A DNA stretch of 64,000 nt from Mycobacterium conspicuum (GCF_010730195.1 NZ_AP022613.1:5580001-5644000), one strand, 5' to 3'; shown: positions 16,416 to 25,611, numbered from the stretch's first letter. Numbers and translations: made by a program. Notes: generated by a model not told the origin, from the sequence alone.

Positions 16416-18290
16416 CTACGGCGTGATGATGTTGAAGCTCGGGTCCAGCTCGTCGAGCACCCCCAGCAGCGACTGCAGCGCCGTCTCGTCGCCGGACAAC
16501 TCCAGCCCGGGTGACGTGAAGTCACCGAAAGCCGCTGTTAGCAAACGCATCTTGCTGTCCAGCCGCACGGTTACGGTCGCGGATGCGGGGTCGGCGGCGA
16601 CCTTGCGATAGACGAGCACGCCGTTGCGCAGGGTGAGTCGGTAATTGGTGGCCGTGTCGCCGAAGGTGATGTCGAAAGCAAGGTCGAGGTCCCAGCTGCG
16701 CGGACCGTTGACCCGGATGGCGAGGCTGTCGAAGATCTGCTCGGGCGTGAGTTGCGCCAGCAATGTCGGCGAAGCGGTCGACGTGGCGGTGCCGAAGTTG
16801 CCGTCACGCAATTCCGTTGCACCAGAAATAAAGAAGTTGCGCCAGGTCGCGTTTTCGGCGCCGTACCCCATCTGTTCCAGGGTGTCGGCGTAGAGCTCAC
16901 GGGCGGCCGCGTGTTCGGTATTGGTGAATATCGCGTGATCGAGCAGTGTTGCCGCCCAACGGAAGTCACCCGAATCGAACGCCGCCCGAGCAAGATCGAC
17001 CACTCGGTCGATACCGCCCATGGCTTCGACGTATCGGGGAGCCAGCGCCTCGGGCGGGTGCGGCCACAGCCGGCCGGGGTTGCCGTCGAACCACCCCATG
17101 TAGCGCTGGTAGACCGCCTTCACGTTGTGGCTGACGGACCCGTAGTAGCCGTGGGTGTGCCAGGCCCGCTCCAAAGCCGGTGGCATTTGGAACATCTCGG
17201 CGATCTCCACACCGGTATAGCCCTGGTTCAGCAACCGCAGCGTCTGATCATGCAAGTAGGCGTACAAATCCCGTTGCAGCGACAGGAATTCGAGGATCTG
17301 CTCGCGCCCCCATGTCGGCCAGTGATGCGACGCGAACACCACGTCGCTGCGGTCGGCGAAGGTGTCGATCGCCTCGGTGAGATACCCCGACCATGCGTGC
17401 GGGTCGCGCACCAGCGCGCCCCGCAGCGTGATCAGGTTGTGCAGGTTGTGGGTGGCGTTCTCGGCCATGCACAAGGCACGAAAACGCGGGAAATAGAAGT
17501 GCATTTCGGCGGGGGCCTCGGTGCCCGGCGCCATCTGGAACTCGATCTCCACGCCATCGATCGTGTGCGTCTCGCCCGTCGTCTTGATGTCGAGGGTCGG
17601 GACGATAAGCGCTATCTCGCCCGTGGACGCGGCCTGGCCCAGCCCGCACCCCACCTGGCCCTGCGGTCCGCGCGCCAGCATGCTGCCGTACATGTAGGTT
17701 GCCCGCCGCGTCATCGCCGTGCCGGCGTAGACGTTCTCCTGGACGGCGTGCGCGGTAAATCCTTCCGGCGCCAACACCACAACCCGACCGGCGTCGACGT
17801 CGGCCTGGGAGGTCACGCCGAGCACGCCGCCGAAATGGTCGACATGGCTGTGGGTGTAGATGACCGCGACGACGGGCCGGTCGCCGCCGCGGTGGGTGCG
17901 GTACAACTGCAGCGACGCCGCGGCCACCTCGGTGGACACCAGCGGATCGATGACGATGATCCCGGTGTCGCCCTCGACGAAGGTGATGTTGGACAGGTCC
18001 AGGCCGCGGACCTGGTAGATCCCCGGCACCACTTGGTAGAGGCCTTGTTTGGCGGCCAGGGTCGACTGCCGCCACAGGCTGGGGTGCACCGACGCCGGCG
18101 CAGGCCCGTCGAGGAAGGCGTACGCGTCGTTGTCCCACACCACGCGACCGTCGGCGGCCTTGACGACGCACGGGGTCAGGGCAGCAATGAATCCACGATC
18201 GGCGTTGTCGAAGTCCGCAGTGTCGTGAAACGGCAGCGCGAGTTCGCTATGGCGTGACTGAATGGCCGTGGTAGGCGGTTTGGGAGGCAC
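16416..18290 (-). CDS. Linear primary-alkylsulfatase (metallo-beta-lactamase type, SdsA1-like)
   Basis: 624 residues. The N-terminal metallo-beta-lactamase domain has THSHVDHFGG (HxHxDH zinc motif) about residue 150 and downstream metal ligands around MAENATHNLHN and FASHHWPTW. These are followed by the alkylsulfatase dimerisation domain and a C-terminal SCP2-like domain (about 500-620). The family hydrolyses alkyl sulfates such as dodecyl sulfate to alcohol and sulfate, supplying sulfur or detoxifying detergents. GTG is chosen because it gives a typical length; an in-frame start 108 nt further upstream also exists. No signal peptide is evident. The 149 bp on its 3' side hold nothing recognisable. 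Confidence 0.88.
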   Translation of the reverse strand: MPPKPPTTAIQSRHSELALPFHDTADFDNADRGFIAALTPCVVKAADGRVVWDNDAYAFLDGPAPASVHPSLWRQSTLAAKQGLYQVVPGIYQVRGLDLSNITFVEGDTGIIVIDPLVSTEVAAASLQLYRTHRGGDRPVVAVIYTHSHVDHFGGVLGVTSQADVDAGRVVVLAPEGFTAHAVQENVYAGTAMTRRATYMYGSMLARGPQGQVGCGLGQAASTGEIALIVPTLDIKTTGETHTIDGVEIEFQMAPGTEAPAEMHFYFPRFRALCMAENATHNLHNLITLRGALVRDPHAWSGYLTEAIDTFADRSDVVFASHHWPTWGREQILEFLSLQRDLYAYLHDQTLRLLNQGYTGVEIAEMFQMPPALERAWHTHGYYGSVSHNVKAVYQRYMGWFDGNPGRLWPHPPEALAPRYVEAMGGIDRVVDLARAAFDSGDFRWAATLLDHAIFTNTEHAAARELYADTLEQMGYGAENATWRNFFISGATELRDGNFGTATSTASPTLLAQLTPEQIFDSLAIRVNGPRSWDLDLAFDITFGDTATNYRLTLRNGVLVYRKVAADPASATVTVRLDSKMRLLTAAFGDFTSPGLELSGDETALQSLLGVLDELDPSFNIITP

Positions 18291-18466
18291 CGTCCATACC
18301 TTGCCATCAGCGCGTCCCGTCGAGAAGTACCTGTTCAGATGACGACAAGCAAACGAATTAGAAATTATTTCCCCGCGGACCCTAGCTCTGCGGTCCAATT
18401 AACCCGCATACTTCCGGTGCGGTCCTCAATGCCGACGGACCGCCAACATCGGGCAAAGGAGAACAC

Positions 18467-18937
18467 GTGAAGCGTGGACTGACGGTCGCGGTGACCGGAG
18501 CGGCAATTTTGGCCGCCGGCATTACCGGGTGTTCAGGTAACAAGTCGGGCGGCGGTGTCGCGACTTCCGTGCCGGGAGGCTCGGTGTCCGTCGGCGGCGC
18601 GAACAAGGCGAAGGTCACCATCGACGGCAAGGACCAGAACGTTCAGGGCACCACCGTCTGCACGAAGGCTGGCGGCAATGTCAGCATCGCGGTCGGCGGG
18701 AGCAGCACCGGGATCAGTGTCGTGCTCACCGATGCCAATCCGCCCGCGGTCAAGGCGGTCCAGCTCGGCAACGTCAACGGCGTGACCCTTCAGTACGCGC
18801 AGGGCGGGCAGGGCAACGCCTCGGTGACCGTGGACGGTAACACCTACAAGATCACCGGCACTGCGACCGGCGTGGACATGGCCAACCCGACACAGCCGGT
18901 GAACAAGCCGTTCGAAATCGACGCGACTTGTTCCTAA
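18467..18937 (+). CDS. lpqH: 19-kDa lipoprotein antigen LpqH
   Basis: 156 residues, the abundant surface lipoprotein and TLR2 agonist of slow-growing mycobacteria. The signal peptide ends at lipobox Cys22 (ITGC), followed by a Gly/Ser-rich linker and a beta-rich domain with two conserved cysteines in the mature part (VCTK and DATCS) that probably form a disulfide. An AAAGGAG ribosome-binding site sits 7 nt before the GTG. It faces tcrY tail-to-tail with 8 nt between stops. Same position as Rv3763. Confidence 0.96.
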   Translation: MKRGLTVAVTGAAILAAGITGCSGNKSGGGVATSVPGGSVSVGGANKAKVTIDGKDQNVQGTTVCTKAGGNVSIAVGGSSTGISVVLTDANPPAVKAVQLGNVNGVTLQYAQGGQGNASVTVDGNTYKITGTATGVDMANPTQPVNKPFEIDATCS

Positions 18938-18945
18938 TTCGACTT

Positions 18946-20484
18946 CTAGTTCGAGGATGACGCGGGCGGTTGCCGCCCGTTAGGTGACGGGAGTGGCAAC
19001 CGCACCGTGAACTCGGTATGCCCGGGTGCGCTGTCCACCGTGATAGTTCCGTGGTGCGCCTTGACCACAGCGGAAACGATCGCCAGGCCCAGCCCGGTGC
19101 TGCCGCCTTTGCTCGAGCGCGAGGTATCGCCGCGCGCGAAGCGCTCGAATACCTCCGACTGCAGCTGCGCCGGAATGCCGGCGCCGTTGTCGATGACCTG
19201 CAGCACGCTGTGCGCGGGCTCGGTGGTCAACCGGGTGGTGACGACGGTGCCCGGGGCGGTGTGGATGCGGGCGTTGGCAAGCAGGTTGGTCACCACCTGG
19301 TGCAGCCGTGCCGCATCACCGGTGACGATCACGGGCTCGTCGGGCAGGTCCAGCTCCCACTGATGATCCGGTCCCGCGACGTGAGCGTCGCTGACAGCGT
19401 CGACCGCCAGTCGCGTCAGGTCCACCGGTTCGCGTTGTAGCGGCTGGGCGGAATCCAGGCGGGCGAGCAACAGCAGGTCCTCGACGAGGCGCGTCATCCG
19501 AGCGGTTTCGGAAGCGACCCGGCTCATCGCCTGCGCCCTGGCCTCGCGATCCCCGTCATCCCGGCCCATCCGTTGGGCGAGTTCGGCGTACCCGCGGATC
19601 GCGGCCAGCGGCGTGCGCAACTCGTGACTCGCATCGGCGACGAACTGACGGACGCGGGTCTCGCTGGCTTGCCGTGCCGACAGCGCGCCCGCGATGTGGT
19701 CGAGCATCCGGTTCAGTGCCGATCCGAGCTGGCCCACTTCGGTGTGCGGGTTCGCGTCGGATTCGGGCACCCGGACCGGCAATTCGACTTCACCGCGGGC
19801 CAGCGGAAGGTCCGCTACTCTGCTCGCGGTTTGCGCGACGCGCCGCAACGGCGCCAGCGCACGCCGAATGATGATGGCGCCCGCGATCGTTGCGGCCGTC
19901 AGCGCGATCAGGGTGACGATCACCAAGATGATCAGCATTCGCAGCATCGTGGCGTCGACGGTGGACATCGACAGGCCCGTGACGATGATGTCGCCGCCGC
20001 GGCGGGCCGGGGCGGTGACGACGCGATAGCGCCCGAGGCCGTCGAGATCCAGGGTTACCGGCTTGCGGCTGCCGGCGATGCCTTGCAGTTGTTCCTGGGC
20101 GGCCGGGCTGACAGCGGCGCGGGTGCCGGTGCTGGTCAGGTAGCCGACATCGACGACCTTGCCCTTACTGATCACCGCCGCCACCATGCCGGCCGGCTGG
20201 CCCGGGGCATCGAGGAACCTCGGACCGGGGCCGGGGGTCGGATAGTAAGAGTGCGCTTGCCGCCAACCCGGACGCTTCGGTTCGGGATAGAGCAGGGCCG
20301 AGCGGTACGACGTACCGGCGAGCTGACCGTCGAGCTGCCTCACCAAGTGATGCAGCAGGGCCAGCTCGGTGGCCGCGCTGATGCCGAGGCACACGACAGC
20401 GAGTACGACGATCTGTCCGGCCAACAGCCGGAAGCGAAGCGACCAGACTCGCCGTGCCTTGTTAGCGGGCTGGCTTGAGGACAT
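18946..20484 (-). CDS. tcrY: Two-component sensor histidine kinase TcrY
   Basis: 512 residues: two membrane segments flanking an extracytoplasmic sensor loop (about residues 35-170), a HAMP linker, the H-box DASHELRTPLA with the phospho-acceptor histidine, N-box NLLANARIHT, and G-boxes DNGAGIP and STGLGLAIV. All catalytic elements are intact. It overlaps the response-regulator gene by 23 nt, as in Mtb Rv3764c/Rv3765c, and would be made from the same transcript. Somewhat longer than the Mtb protein at the N-terminus. The signal sensed is not established; loss of TcrXY was reported to alter virulence in Mtb. Confidence 0.94.
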   Translation of the reverse strand: MSSSQPANKARRVWSLRFRLLAGQIVVLAVVCLGISAATELALLHHLVRQLDGQLAGTSYRSALLYPEPKRPGWRQAHSYYPTPGPGPRFLDAPGQPAGMVAAVISKGKVVDVGYLTSTGTRAAVSPAAQEQLQGIAGSRKPVTLDLDGLGRYRVVTAPARRGGDIIVTGLSMSTVDATMLRMLIILVIVTLIALTAATIAGAIIIRRALAPLRRVAQTASRVADLPLARGEVELPVRVPESDANPHTEVGQLGSALNRMLDHIAGALSARQASETRVRQFVADASHELRTPLAAIRGYAELAQRMGRDDGDREARAQAMSRVASETARMTRLVEDLLLLARLDSAQPLQREPVDLTRLAVDAVSDAHVAGPDHQWELDLPDEPVIVTGDAARLHQVVTNLLANARIHTAPGTVVTTRLTTEPAHSVLQVIDNGAGIPAQLQSEVFERFARGDTSRSSKGGSTGLGLAIVSAVVKAHHGTITVDSAPGHTEFTVRLPLPSPNGRQPPASSSN

Positions 20485-21202
20485 ACCCTGCGCCGCGCAG
20501 CGTGTGGATCATCGGCTCGCGACCGTTGTCGATCTTCTTGCGCAGGTAGGAAATATAGAGTTCGACGATGTTGGACCGGCCGCCGAAGTCATAGCTCCAG
20601 ACCCGGTCCAGAATCTGCGCCTTGCTCAGCACGCGTTTCGAGTTGCGCATCATGAACCGCAGCAGCTCAAACTCGGTGGAGGTCAACGCGATTGGCTCCC
20701 CGGCACGCGTCACCTCGTGACTGTCCTCGTCGAGCACCAGGTCGCCGACCACCAGCTGCGCACCGCTGTCCACCGTCGTCACGCCGGTGCGCCGCAACAG
20801 CGCCCGCAATCGCAGCACGACCTCCTCGATGCTGAACGGCTTGGTGACATAGTCGTCGCCGCCGGCGGTGAGCCCGGCGATGCGGTCTTCCACCGCGTCC
20901 TTGGCGGTGAGCAGCAGCACCGGTAACTGGGGGTGCTCTTCGCGCAGTTTGTGCAGGACGTCGAGACCGCTCATATCGGGCAACATCACGTCGAGCACGA
21001 CGACGTCGGGCCGCTGAGTGCGGGCCGCCGCGATAGCCGCCGACCCGTCACTGGCGGTGGCGATGTTCCAGCCCTCATAACGCAGTGCCATCGACACCAT
21101 CTCGGCAAGGACAGCTTCATCATCGACGACGAGCACATTGATCGGATTTCCGTCGGCACGGCACATCACGACGCGCTCGACCGGAGTTTTGGCCTGAGTC
21201 AC
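20462..21202 (-). CDS. tcrX: OmpR-type response regulator TcrX
   Basis: 246 residues. The receiver domain has the acidic pair VVDDE near residue 27, phospho-acceptor Asp71 in VVLDVMLPD, the switch threonine in LLLTAKD and conserved Lys in YVTKPF. The C-terminal winged helix ends with YISYLRKKID and a TLRGAGYVLK wing typical of the OmpR/PhoB class. A GTG is used here; an ATG 36 nt downstream would give 234 residues, the length known for Mtb TcrX, and may be the true start. Confidence 0.94.
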   Translation of the reverse strand: MTQAKTPVERVVMCRADGNPINVLVVDDEAVLAEMVSMALRYEGWNIATASDGSAAIAAARTQRPDVVVLDVMLPDMSGLDVLHKLREEHPQLPVLLLTAKDAVEDRIAGLTAGGDDYVTKPFSIEEVVLRLRALLRRTGVTTVDSGAQLVVGDLVLDEDSHEVTRAGEPIALTSTEFELLRFMMRNSKRVLSKAQILDRVWSYDFGGRSNIVELYISYLRKKIDNGREPMIHTLRGAGYVLKPAR

Positions 21203-21278
21203 AGCTTCCAGTATCCGCGCCCGACTTGACTTGGGCTATGGAAAACCTATGTCTGCGCTGTGAAGGGACGTCGTGGCG

Positions 21279-21437
21279 TCAGTACCAGTATCGACGCCCA
21301 GCAACGGGGCGGCCCACCGCGCCCAGGATCCACAGGATCGCGCCGATCACGAGCAATACGATGCCGATCGTCGTCAGAATGGAAAGTTGGGGGAACACCA
21401 ATCCGAGAATGATCAAGATGACACCCAATGCGATCAT
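21279..21437 (-). CDS. Very small membrane protein (DUF6131-like)
   Basis: 52 residues, missed by length filters. It contains two hydrophobic helices separated by a short turn and ends in GRPVAGRRYWY, the hallmark of the widespread actinobacterial DUF6131 family. The ATG follows AAAGGAAG at a good ribosome-binding distance. Often found in stress-associated neighbourhoods; function unknown. Stands 28 nt downstream of another small membrane protein gene on the same strand. Confidence 0.75.
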   Translation of the reverse strand: MIALGVILIILGLVFPQLSILTTIGIVLLVIGAILWILGAVGRPVAGRRYWY

Positions 21438-21465
21438 GATGACTTCCTTTGTTCGAGGTGAATGT

Positions 21466-21684
21466 TCACTGCTTTGGCTGCGGTAGCTGCGGCGACTGGA
21501 TATCGCAATTCACGCGGGGATTGAGTTTGTAATTCAATGGGCCCGCGATCACGGTCGTTGCGATGGACGCCGCTGAGGCACAGTTGGTAGGACCACCCTT
21601 GAAGTAGTCCCGTTGCCACGCTGCTAGGACTCCGACGAGTAACCACACCACGACAATCGCGCTAAGAATTCCACGACCTCGCAT
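21466..21684 (-). CDS. Small single-pass membrane/exported protein
   Basis: 72 residues: one N-terminal hydrophobic helix after MRGRG, which is a membrane anchor or uncleaved signal, then a polar tail with two cysteines (PTNCAS and VNCDIQ) able to form a disulfide outside the cell. A clear GGAGG lies 7 nt before the ATG. Family not recognised. Probably co-transcribed with the following tiny membrane protein. Confidence 0.65.
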   Translation of the reverse strand: MRGRGILSAIVVVWLLVGVLAAWQRDYFKGGPTNCASAASIATTVIAGPLNYKLNPRVNCDIQSPQLPQPKQ

Positions 21685-21775
21685 CGTGACCTCCGTTGTG
21701 TCCGAGAAAAATTCCCGTGCGGCTAGCGATACCCGTTGGACTCGTGTCTAAACATTGCTGTAATCAGCACGCGCA

Positions 21776-22195
21776 CTAGTGATGTTGCGCAAGCCAGGCG
21801 GCGGCGCGCCGCTTGGACGCCCGCGACAACCAGGCGTCCTGTATTAGTTCCGTTAGTTCCGCCCTGCCGATTTCGGCGAGTCGACTGGCCCGCACCAGCA
21901 CCGAGGGATGACCGTCGAAGTGGCCCGTGGTGAAGAACGGCGAATCCGGATCCTGGACCAGTGCCAGCTTGTCGCCCTCGGACTCCACCCACAGCATGAT
22001 GACGTCGGGGTAGCGCTCGCCGGTCACCTCGTCGACGGCGTCGGGTTGGGGCGTGCGGAAGAACACGAACGACTTGCCGCCCACCTGATAGATCGCGTTG
22101 CCCTTGGGCCCTTCCAACCGCGTCACGTGGGGCATCGAGGCGGCGATTCGATGCACGTCGTCGACCCGGGCGGGTCGATCAGCGCGGTCAGCCAT
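21776..22195 (-). CDS. MmcQ/YjbR family protein
   Basis: 139 residues with the YjbR (CyaY-like fold) pattern: VGGKSFVFFR, a central DVIMLWVESEG strand, and a C-terminal helix-turn ending RRAAAWLAQHH. Members bind DNA or act as small stress proteins; no catalytic residues are known. The ATG selected gives the family's usual length; an upstream continuation of the frame has no family similarity. Confidence 0.8.
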   Translation of the reverse strand: MADRADRPARVDDVHRIAASMPHVTRLEGPKGNAIYQVGGKSFVFFRTPQPDAVDEVTGERYPDVIMLWVESEGDKLALVQDPDSPFFTTGHFDGHPSVLVRASRLAEIGRAELTELIQDAWLSRASKRRAAAWLAQHH

Positions 22196-22275
22196 AGCCG
22201 CGACGATACCGAGGGGTAGCGCCCCGATATTTCGGGTAACACAGACTGCGACCCCTACCGTCAAAGAGAGCAGCC

Positions 22276-23121
22276 GTGACCGACACCCTGTTCGCCGACG
22301 TCTCGGAATACCAAGTACCCGTGGATGACTCGTATCCGTACCAGGTGCTTTCAATCCGCGTCAGCGACGGCACGTACCAAGATCACAACTTCGCCGCCAA
22401 CTACGCGTGGCTGCGCGGGGCGCTGGACAGCGGACGGATGACATTTGGGATCGTGTACACCTATGTGCGCCCGAATTCGTCGGCCACCGCCGACACGGTG
22501 CGTTCGATGATCGACGCCGGTGGCGGCCTGCATCCGCGGGTGGCACTGATGCTCGACGTCGAATCGGGCGGCAATCCGGCGGGCGACGGGTCGAGCTGGA
22601 TCAACGATGTGTATTGGAACCTCGCCGACTACGCGGGCTCCCCGGCTCGAATCATCGGCTACGCCAACTCCTTTGACTTCTACAACATGTGGCGGGTGCG
22701 CCCGGACGGCCTGCGCGTAGTCGCGGCCGGCTATGGGGCGAATCCGAACCTTCCCGGACAAGTGGCGCACCAATACACTGACGGCACTGGTTACAGCCCC
22801 AATCTGCCGCAGGGCGCTCCCCCATTCGGCAACTGCGACATGAATTCTGCCGATGGGCTGACACCGCAAGCATTCGCCGCCGCATGCGGCATCACAACGA
22901 ACGGAGGTTGGCTGATGGCCCTCACCGACGACGAGCAAGCCGAACTGTTGTCCAAGGTCCGCGACATCTGGGACCAACTGCGCGGGCCCGGCGGCGCTGG
23001 CTGGCCGCAACTGGGGCAGAACAGCGAAGGGCAAGACCTTACGCCCGTCGACGCGATCGCAGCGATCAAGCAAGACGTCGAACGCCTGGTGCCGTCGGCC
23101 GCATCGGGGGGCGCTACCTAG
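22276..23121 (+). CDS. GH25-type muramidase-like protein, phage-lysin-like
   Basis: 281 residues. The N-terminal 210 residues follow a glycoside hydrolase 25 (lysozyme) barrel: DVSEYQ at the start (first catalytic-strand Asp), MLDVESGG (catalytic Asp/Glu) and a HQYTDG segment near the C-terminal strand. The last 70 residues (ALTDDEQAELL onward) resemble linker/tail regions of mycobacteriophage lysins. No signal peptide, so export would need a holin or another route. No other phage genes are nearby, pointing to a captured single gene. Found in a GC context like its neighbours. Confidence 0.75.
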   Translation: MTDTLFADVSEYQVPVDDSYPYQVLSIRVSDGTYQDHNFAANYAWLRGALDSGRMTFGIVYTYVRPNSSATADTVRSMIDAGGGLHPRVALMLDVESGGNPAGDGSSWINDVYWNLADYAGSPARIIGYANSFDFYNMWRVRPDGLRVVAAGYGANPNLPGQVAHQYTDGTGYSPNLPQGAPPFGNCDMNSADGLTPQAFAAACGITTNGGWLMALTDDEQAELLSKVRDIWDQLRGPGGAGWPQLGQNSEGQDLTPVDAIAAIKQDVERLVPSAASGGAT

Positions 23122-23154
23122 CCGCCGCGAATCATCACCAGGGGTTCCCGCGCG

Positions 23155-24096
23155 TCAACCACGCCGTTGGGCAGTCACGAAAAGGGTTGGCGGCATTGTG
23201 GCTTCGGCGCCGTCGGGAATGGTGCGGTCATAGCGAGCCATCAGCTCGGGGAAGGTCACCGCCGAGACGTCCCAGCCACGTTCGCGGAGCCATGCGTCGA
23301 CGGGTGTGCGTTCCTCGGGATACCAGAGGTCGTCGAAGTCAGTTACCTCGGTGTCGAAGAGTGTGGCGGCCGCGGCCCGCAGTCGCCGCATCTCCTCACG
23401 CTGGCGCCGCACCACGTCGGGATCGGTGAAACCCGCAGCAGGGACGTTGGAAGCCAGCCAACTGCCCTCGGCGCTCAGCGAGTGGATGCGCTCGAACAAC
23501 AGATCCTGGGCCTCGGCTGGCAGGTAGCGCACCAGACCCTCGGCCGACCATGCTGTCGGTTGTGATGCGTCAAAACCCGCTTCCTGCAAAGCCTTTGGCC
23601 AATCCTGGCGCAGGTCAATCGGGACGGTCACCAACCTCGCCGCCGGGTGTGCGCCATGCTGTTCAAGCGTTGTCGTCTTGAAGTCCAACACCTTGGGTTG
23701 ATCCAGCTCGTAGACGACGGTGCCGTCCGGCCAGGGCAGCCGCCAGGTGCGTGCGTCCAGGCCGGACGCGAGGATCACCACCTGCCGAACGCCGGCATCG
23801 GCCGCGCCGAGAAAGAATTCGTCAAACAGCGCCGTGCGGATGGCCATGAAGTCGGTCATCAGCTGGAGGCGGGCTCCGAGCTCCGGTTCGGTCTCCGTCG
23901 CCTTGGCCATCAGCGTGGGGTTGGCGTAGATGCTCCACATCCCCTCCCCCGCCGCGTCGACGAATACCCGGGCGAAGGGGTCGTTGATGAGCGGGTGTTC
24001 GCTCTCGGTCTCCGCGGCACGCGCGGCGGCGACACCCAGCGCGGTGGCCCCGACGCTTTGCGTGATGTCCCAGGAATCGTTGTCGGTACGCGGCAT
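23155..24096 (-). CDS. Putative SAM-dependent methyltransferase (Rv3767c-like)
   Basis: 313 residues, the leucine-carboxyl-methyltransferase-like family that is expanded in mycobacteria and often annotated as TIGR00027. Motifs: the N-terminal WDITQSVG, ASGLDARTWRL (SAM site), VYELDQPKVL (acidic residue binding the ribose) and WSAEGLVRYLP. ATG chosen at MPRTDNDSWD, matching the length of Rv3767c; a longer frame upstream is not conserved. Targets unknown. Confidence 0.9.
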   Translation of the reverse strand: MPRTDNDSWDITQSVGATALGVAAARAAETESEHPLINDPFARVFVDAAGEGMWSIYANPTLMAKATETEPELGARLQLMTDFMAIRTALFDEFFLGAADAGVRQVVILASGLDARTWRLPWPDGTVVYELDQPKVLDFKTTTLEQHGAHPAARLVTVPIDLRQDWPKALQEAGFDASQPTAWSAEGLVRYLPAEAQDLLFERIHSLSAEGSWLASNVPAAGFTDPDVVRRQREEMRRLRAAAATLFDTEVTDFDDLWYPEERTPVDAWLRERGWDVSAVTFPELMARYDRTIPDGAEATMPPTLFVTAQRRG

Positions 24097-24223
24097 CGCC
24101 AGTCCCTTCGCAGCCAGAAATTTAGTTCCGCGCACTATTCTTCCAGCCGCCGTCCGAGGATGCCGCTCCAAGCCGGTGGCCTAGGCTTTTTCCAGACACC
24201 CCACAGGTTGCGGAGGATTGCCC

Positions 24224-24571
24224 ATGACACGCGCGCCGCAAGAAGTATTCGCCCACCACGGCAAGGCGCTGGCGGCGGGCGACCTCGACGAGATCGTCGC
24301 CGACTACGCCGACGGCTGCGTGGTGATCACCTCGGCCGGTGTCGCGCACGGCAAGGACGGCGTCCGGAAGGTGTTCGCCAAGCTGCTCGACGACCTGCCG
24401 AACGCGGCCTGGGACCTGAAAACCCAAGTCTTCGAGGGCGACCTGTTGTTTCTCGAGTGGGCCGCCGATTCGGCGGTGCACCGGGTCGACGACGGCGTCG
24501 ACACCTTCGTTTTCCGGGACGGGATGATTTGCGCGCAGACCATCCGCTACACGCCGCACGCCAAGGGCTGA
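24224..24571 (+). CDS. SnoaL/NTF2-like protein
   Basis: 115 residues with the cone-shaped NTF2-like fold pattern: a helix with HHGKALAAGDLDEI, a VADYADG segment, then strands ending FRDGMICAQTIRY. Such proteins are small isomerases, hydrolases or ligand carriers. GGAGG lies 7 nt before the ATG. The kinase gene follows after 5 nt, so the pair is probably one unit. Could be the counterpart of Rv3768, which has similar size and position (not verified). Confidence 0.8.
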   Translation: MTRAPQEVFAHHGKALAAGDLDEIVADYADGCVVITSAGVAHGKDGVRKVFAKLLDDLPNAAWDLKTQVFEGDLLFLEWAADSAVHRVDDGVDTFVFRDGMICAQTIRYTPHAKG

Positions 24572-24576
24572 CGTTC

Positions 24577-25611
24577 ATGGAGCCCGTCGACCTCAAAGCC
24601 GTCGCCGACTGGATGTCCGAGCAGGGGCTCGGCGAAGGACCGCTAGAGGATGTTTCCGCAGTCACCGGCGGGACGCAAAACGTGATGCTGCGGTTCACCA
24701 GGTCGGGACGGGACTACGTGCTGCGGCGCGGGCCGCGGCATCTGCGCACCCGCAGCAACACCGTGATCCTGCGCGAAACCAAAGTCCTTGCCGCGCTGGC
24801 CGATTCCGATGTACCGCACCCGCACCTGATCGCCACGTGCGAGGACACCAGCGTGCTCGGCGACGCGGTCTTCTATCTGATGGACCCGATCGACGGCTTC
24901 AACGCCGGCGAGGCACTGCCCGCACTGCATGCGGGCGATGCCGGCGTGCGGCACGGGATGGGGCTGTCGATGGCCGACGCGCTGGCCAAGCTGGGCGCCG
25001 TCGACCACGTCGCCGTCGGTCTGGCCGATTTCGGCAAACCGGACGGCTTTCTGGAACGCCAAGTGCCGCGCTGGCTTTCGGAGCTGGAGTCCTATCAGCA
25101 GTACGAGGGCTACCCCGGGCCGCAGATTCCCGGGATCGAGCAGGTCGCCGGGTGGCTGGAAGAGCACCGGCCGTCGAACTGGATGCCGGGCATCATGCAC
25201 GGCGACTACCACGCCGCCAACGTGATGTTCTCCCGCACCGGGCCGGAAGTGGTCGCCATCGTCGACTGGGAGATGTGCACCATCGGCGACCCGCTGCTGG
25301 ACCTGGGCTGGCTGTTGGCCACCTGGCGCCAGTCCGACGGGTCGGCGGTGTTCAGCCACGCCCTCGGCGGTCAGGAGGGACTGGCCAGCACCGACGAGCT
25401 GCTGGAGCGGTACGCCGCCAACACGGTTCGCGATTTGTCGCACATCGCCTGGTACACGGTGTTGGCCTGCTTCAAGCTCGGCATCGTCATCGAGGGCACG
25501 CTGGCCCGAGCGTGCGCGGGCCAGGCCGAGAAGGAAGTCGGCGACCAGCTGCACGCGGCCACGGTGCACCTGTTCGAGCGGGCGTTGGGGCTCATCGAAA
25601 CGCGGGGCTAA
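24577..25611 (+). CDS. APH-family (ACAD10/11-kinase-like) phosphotransferase
   Basis: 344 residues; the third such protein in the window. Motifs are VTGGTQNVMLRF, the HGDYHAANVMF catalytic loop, and DWEMCTIGDPLLDLGW. It is closer to the 10381 kinase than to the FadE36-type protein by eye. Stands right after a SnoaL-like gene. The frame is open for 930 nt upstream, but that stretch is antisense to the methyltransferase gene, so the ATG just after the SnoaL gene is used. The substrate is not known; probably a hydroxylated acyl compound. Confidence 0.85.
   Translation: MEPVDLKAVADWMSEQGLGEGPLEDVSAVTGGTQNVMLRFTRSGRDYVLRRGPRHLRTRSNTVILRETKVLAALADSDVPHPHLIATCEDTSVLGDAVFYLMDPIDGFNAGEALPALHAGDAGVRHGMGLSMADALAKLGAVDHVAVGLADFGKPDGFLERQVPRWLSELESYQQYEGYPGPQIPGIEQVAGWLEEHRPSNWMPGIMHGDYHAANVMFSRTGPEVVAIVDWEMCTIGDPLLDLGWLLATWRQSDGSAVFSHALGGQEGLASTDELLERYAANTVRDLSHIAWYTVLACFKLGIVIEGTLARACAGQAEKEVGDQLHAATVHLFERALGLIETRG

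Noticed and set aside
16752..18257. A 501-codon plus-strand frame
   Set aside because: Antisense to the alkylsulfatase, whose zinc motif and domains are intact.
22276..23121. Prophage around the GH25 gene
   Set aside because: No integrase, terminase, capsid or tail genes and no att repeats next to it; neighbours are conserved chromosomal genes.
23647..24576. Upstream extension of the kinase gene at 24577
   Set aside because: The added part is antisense to the methyltransferase and overlaps the SnoaL gene; the kinase motif begins only after the later ATG.
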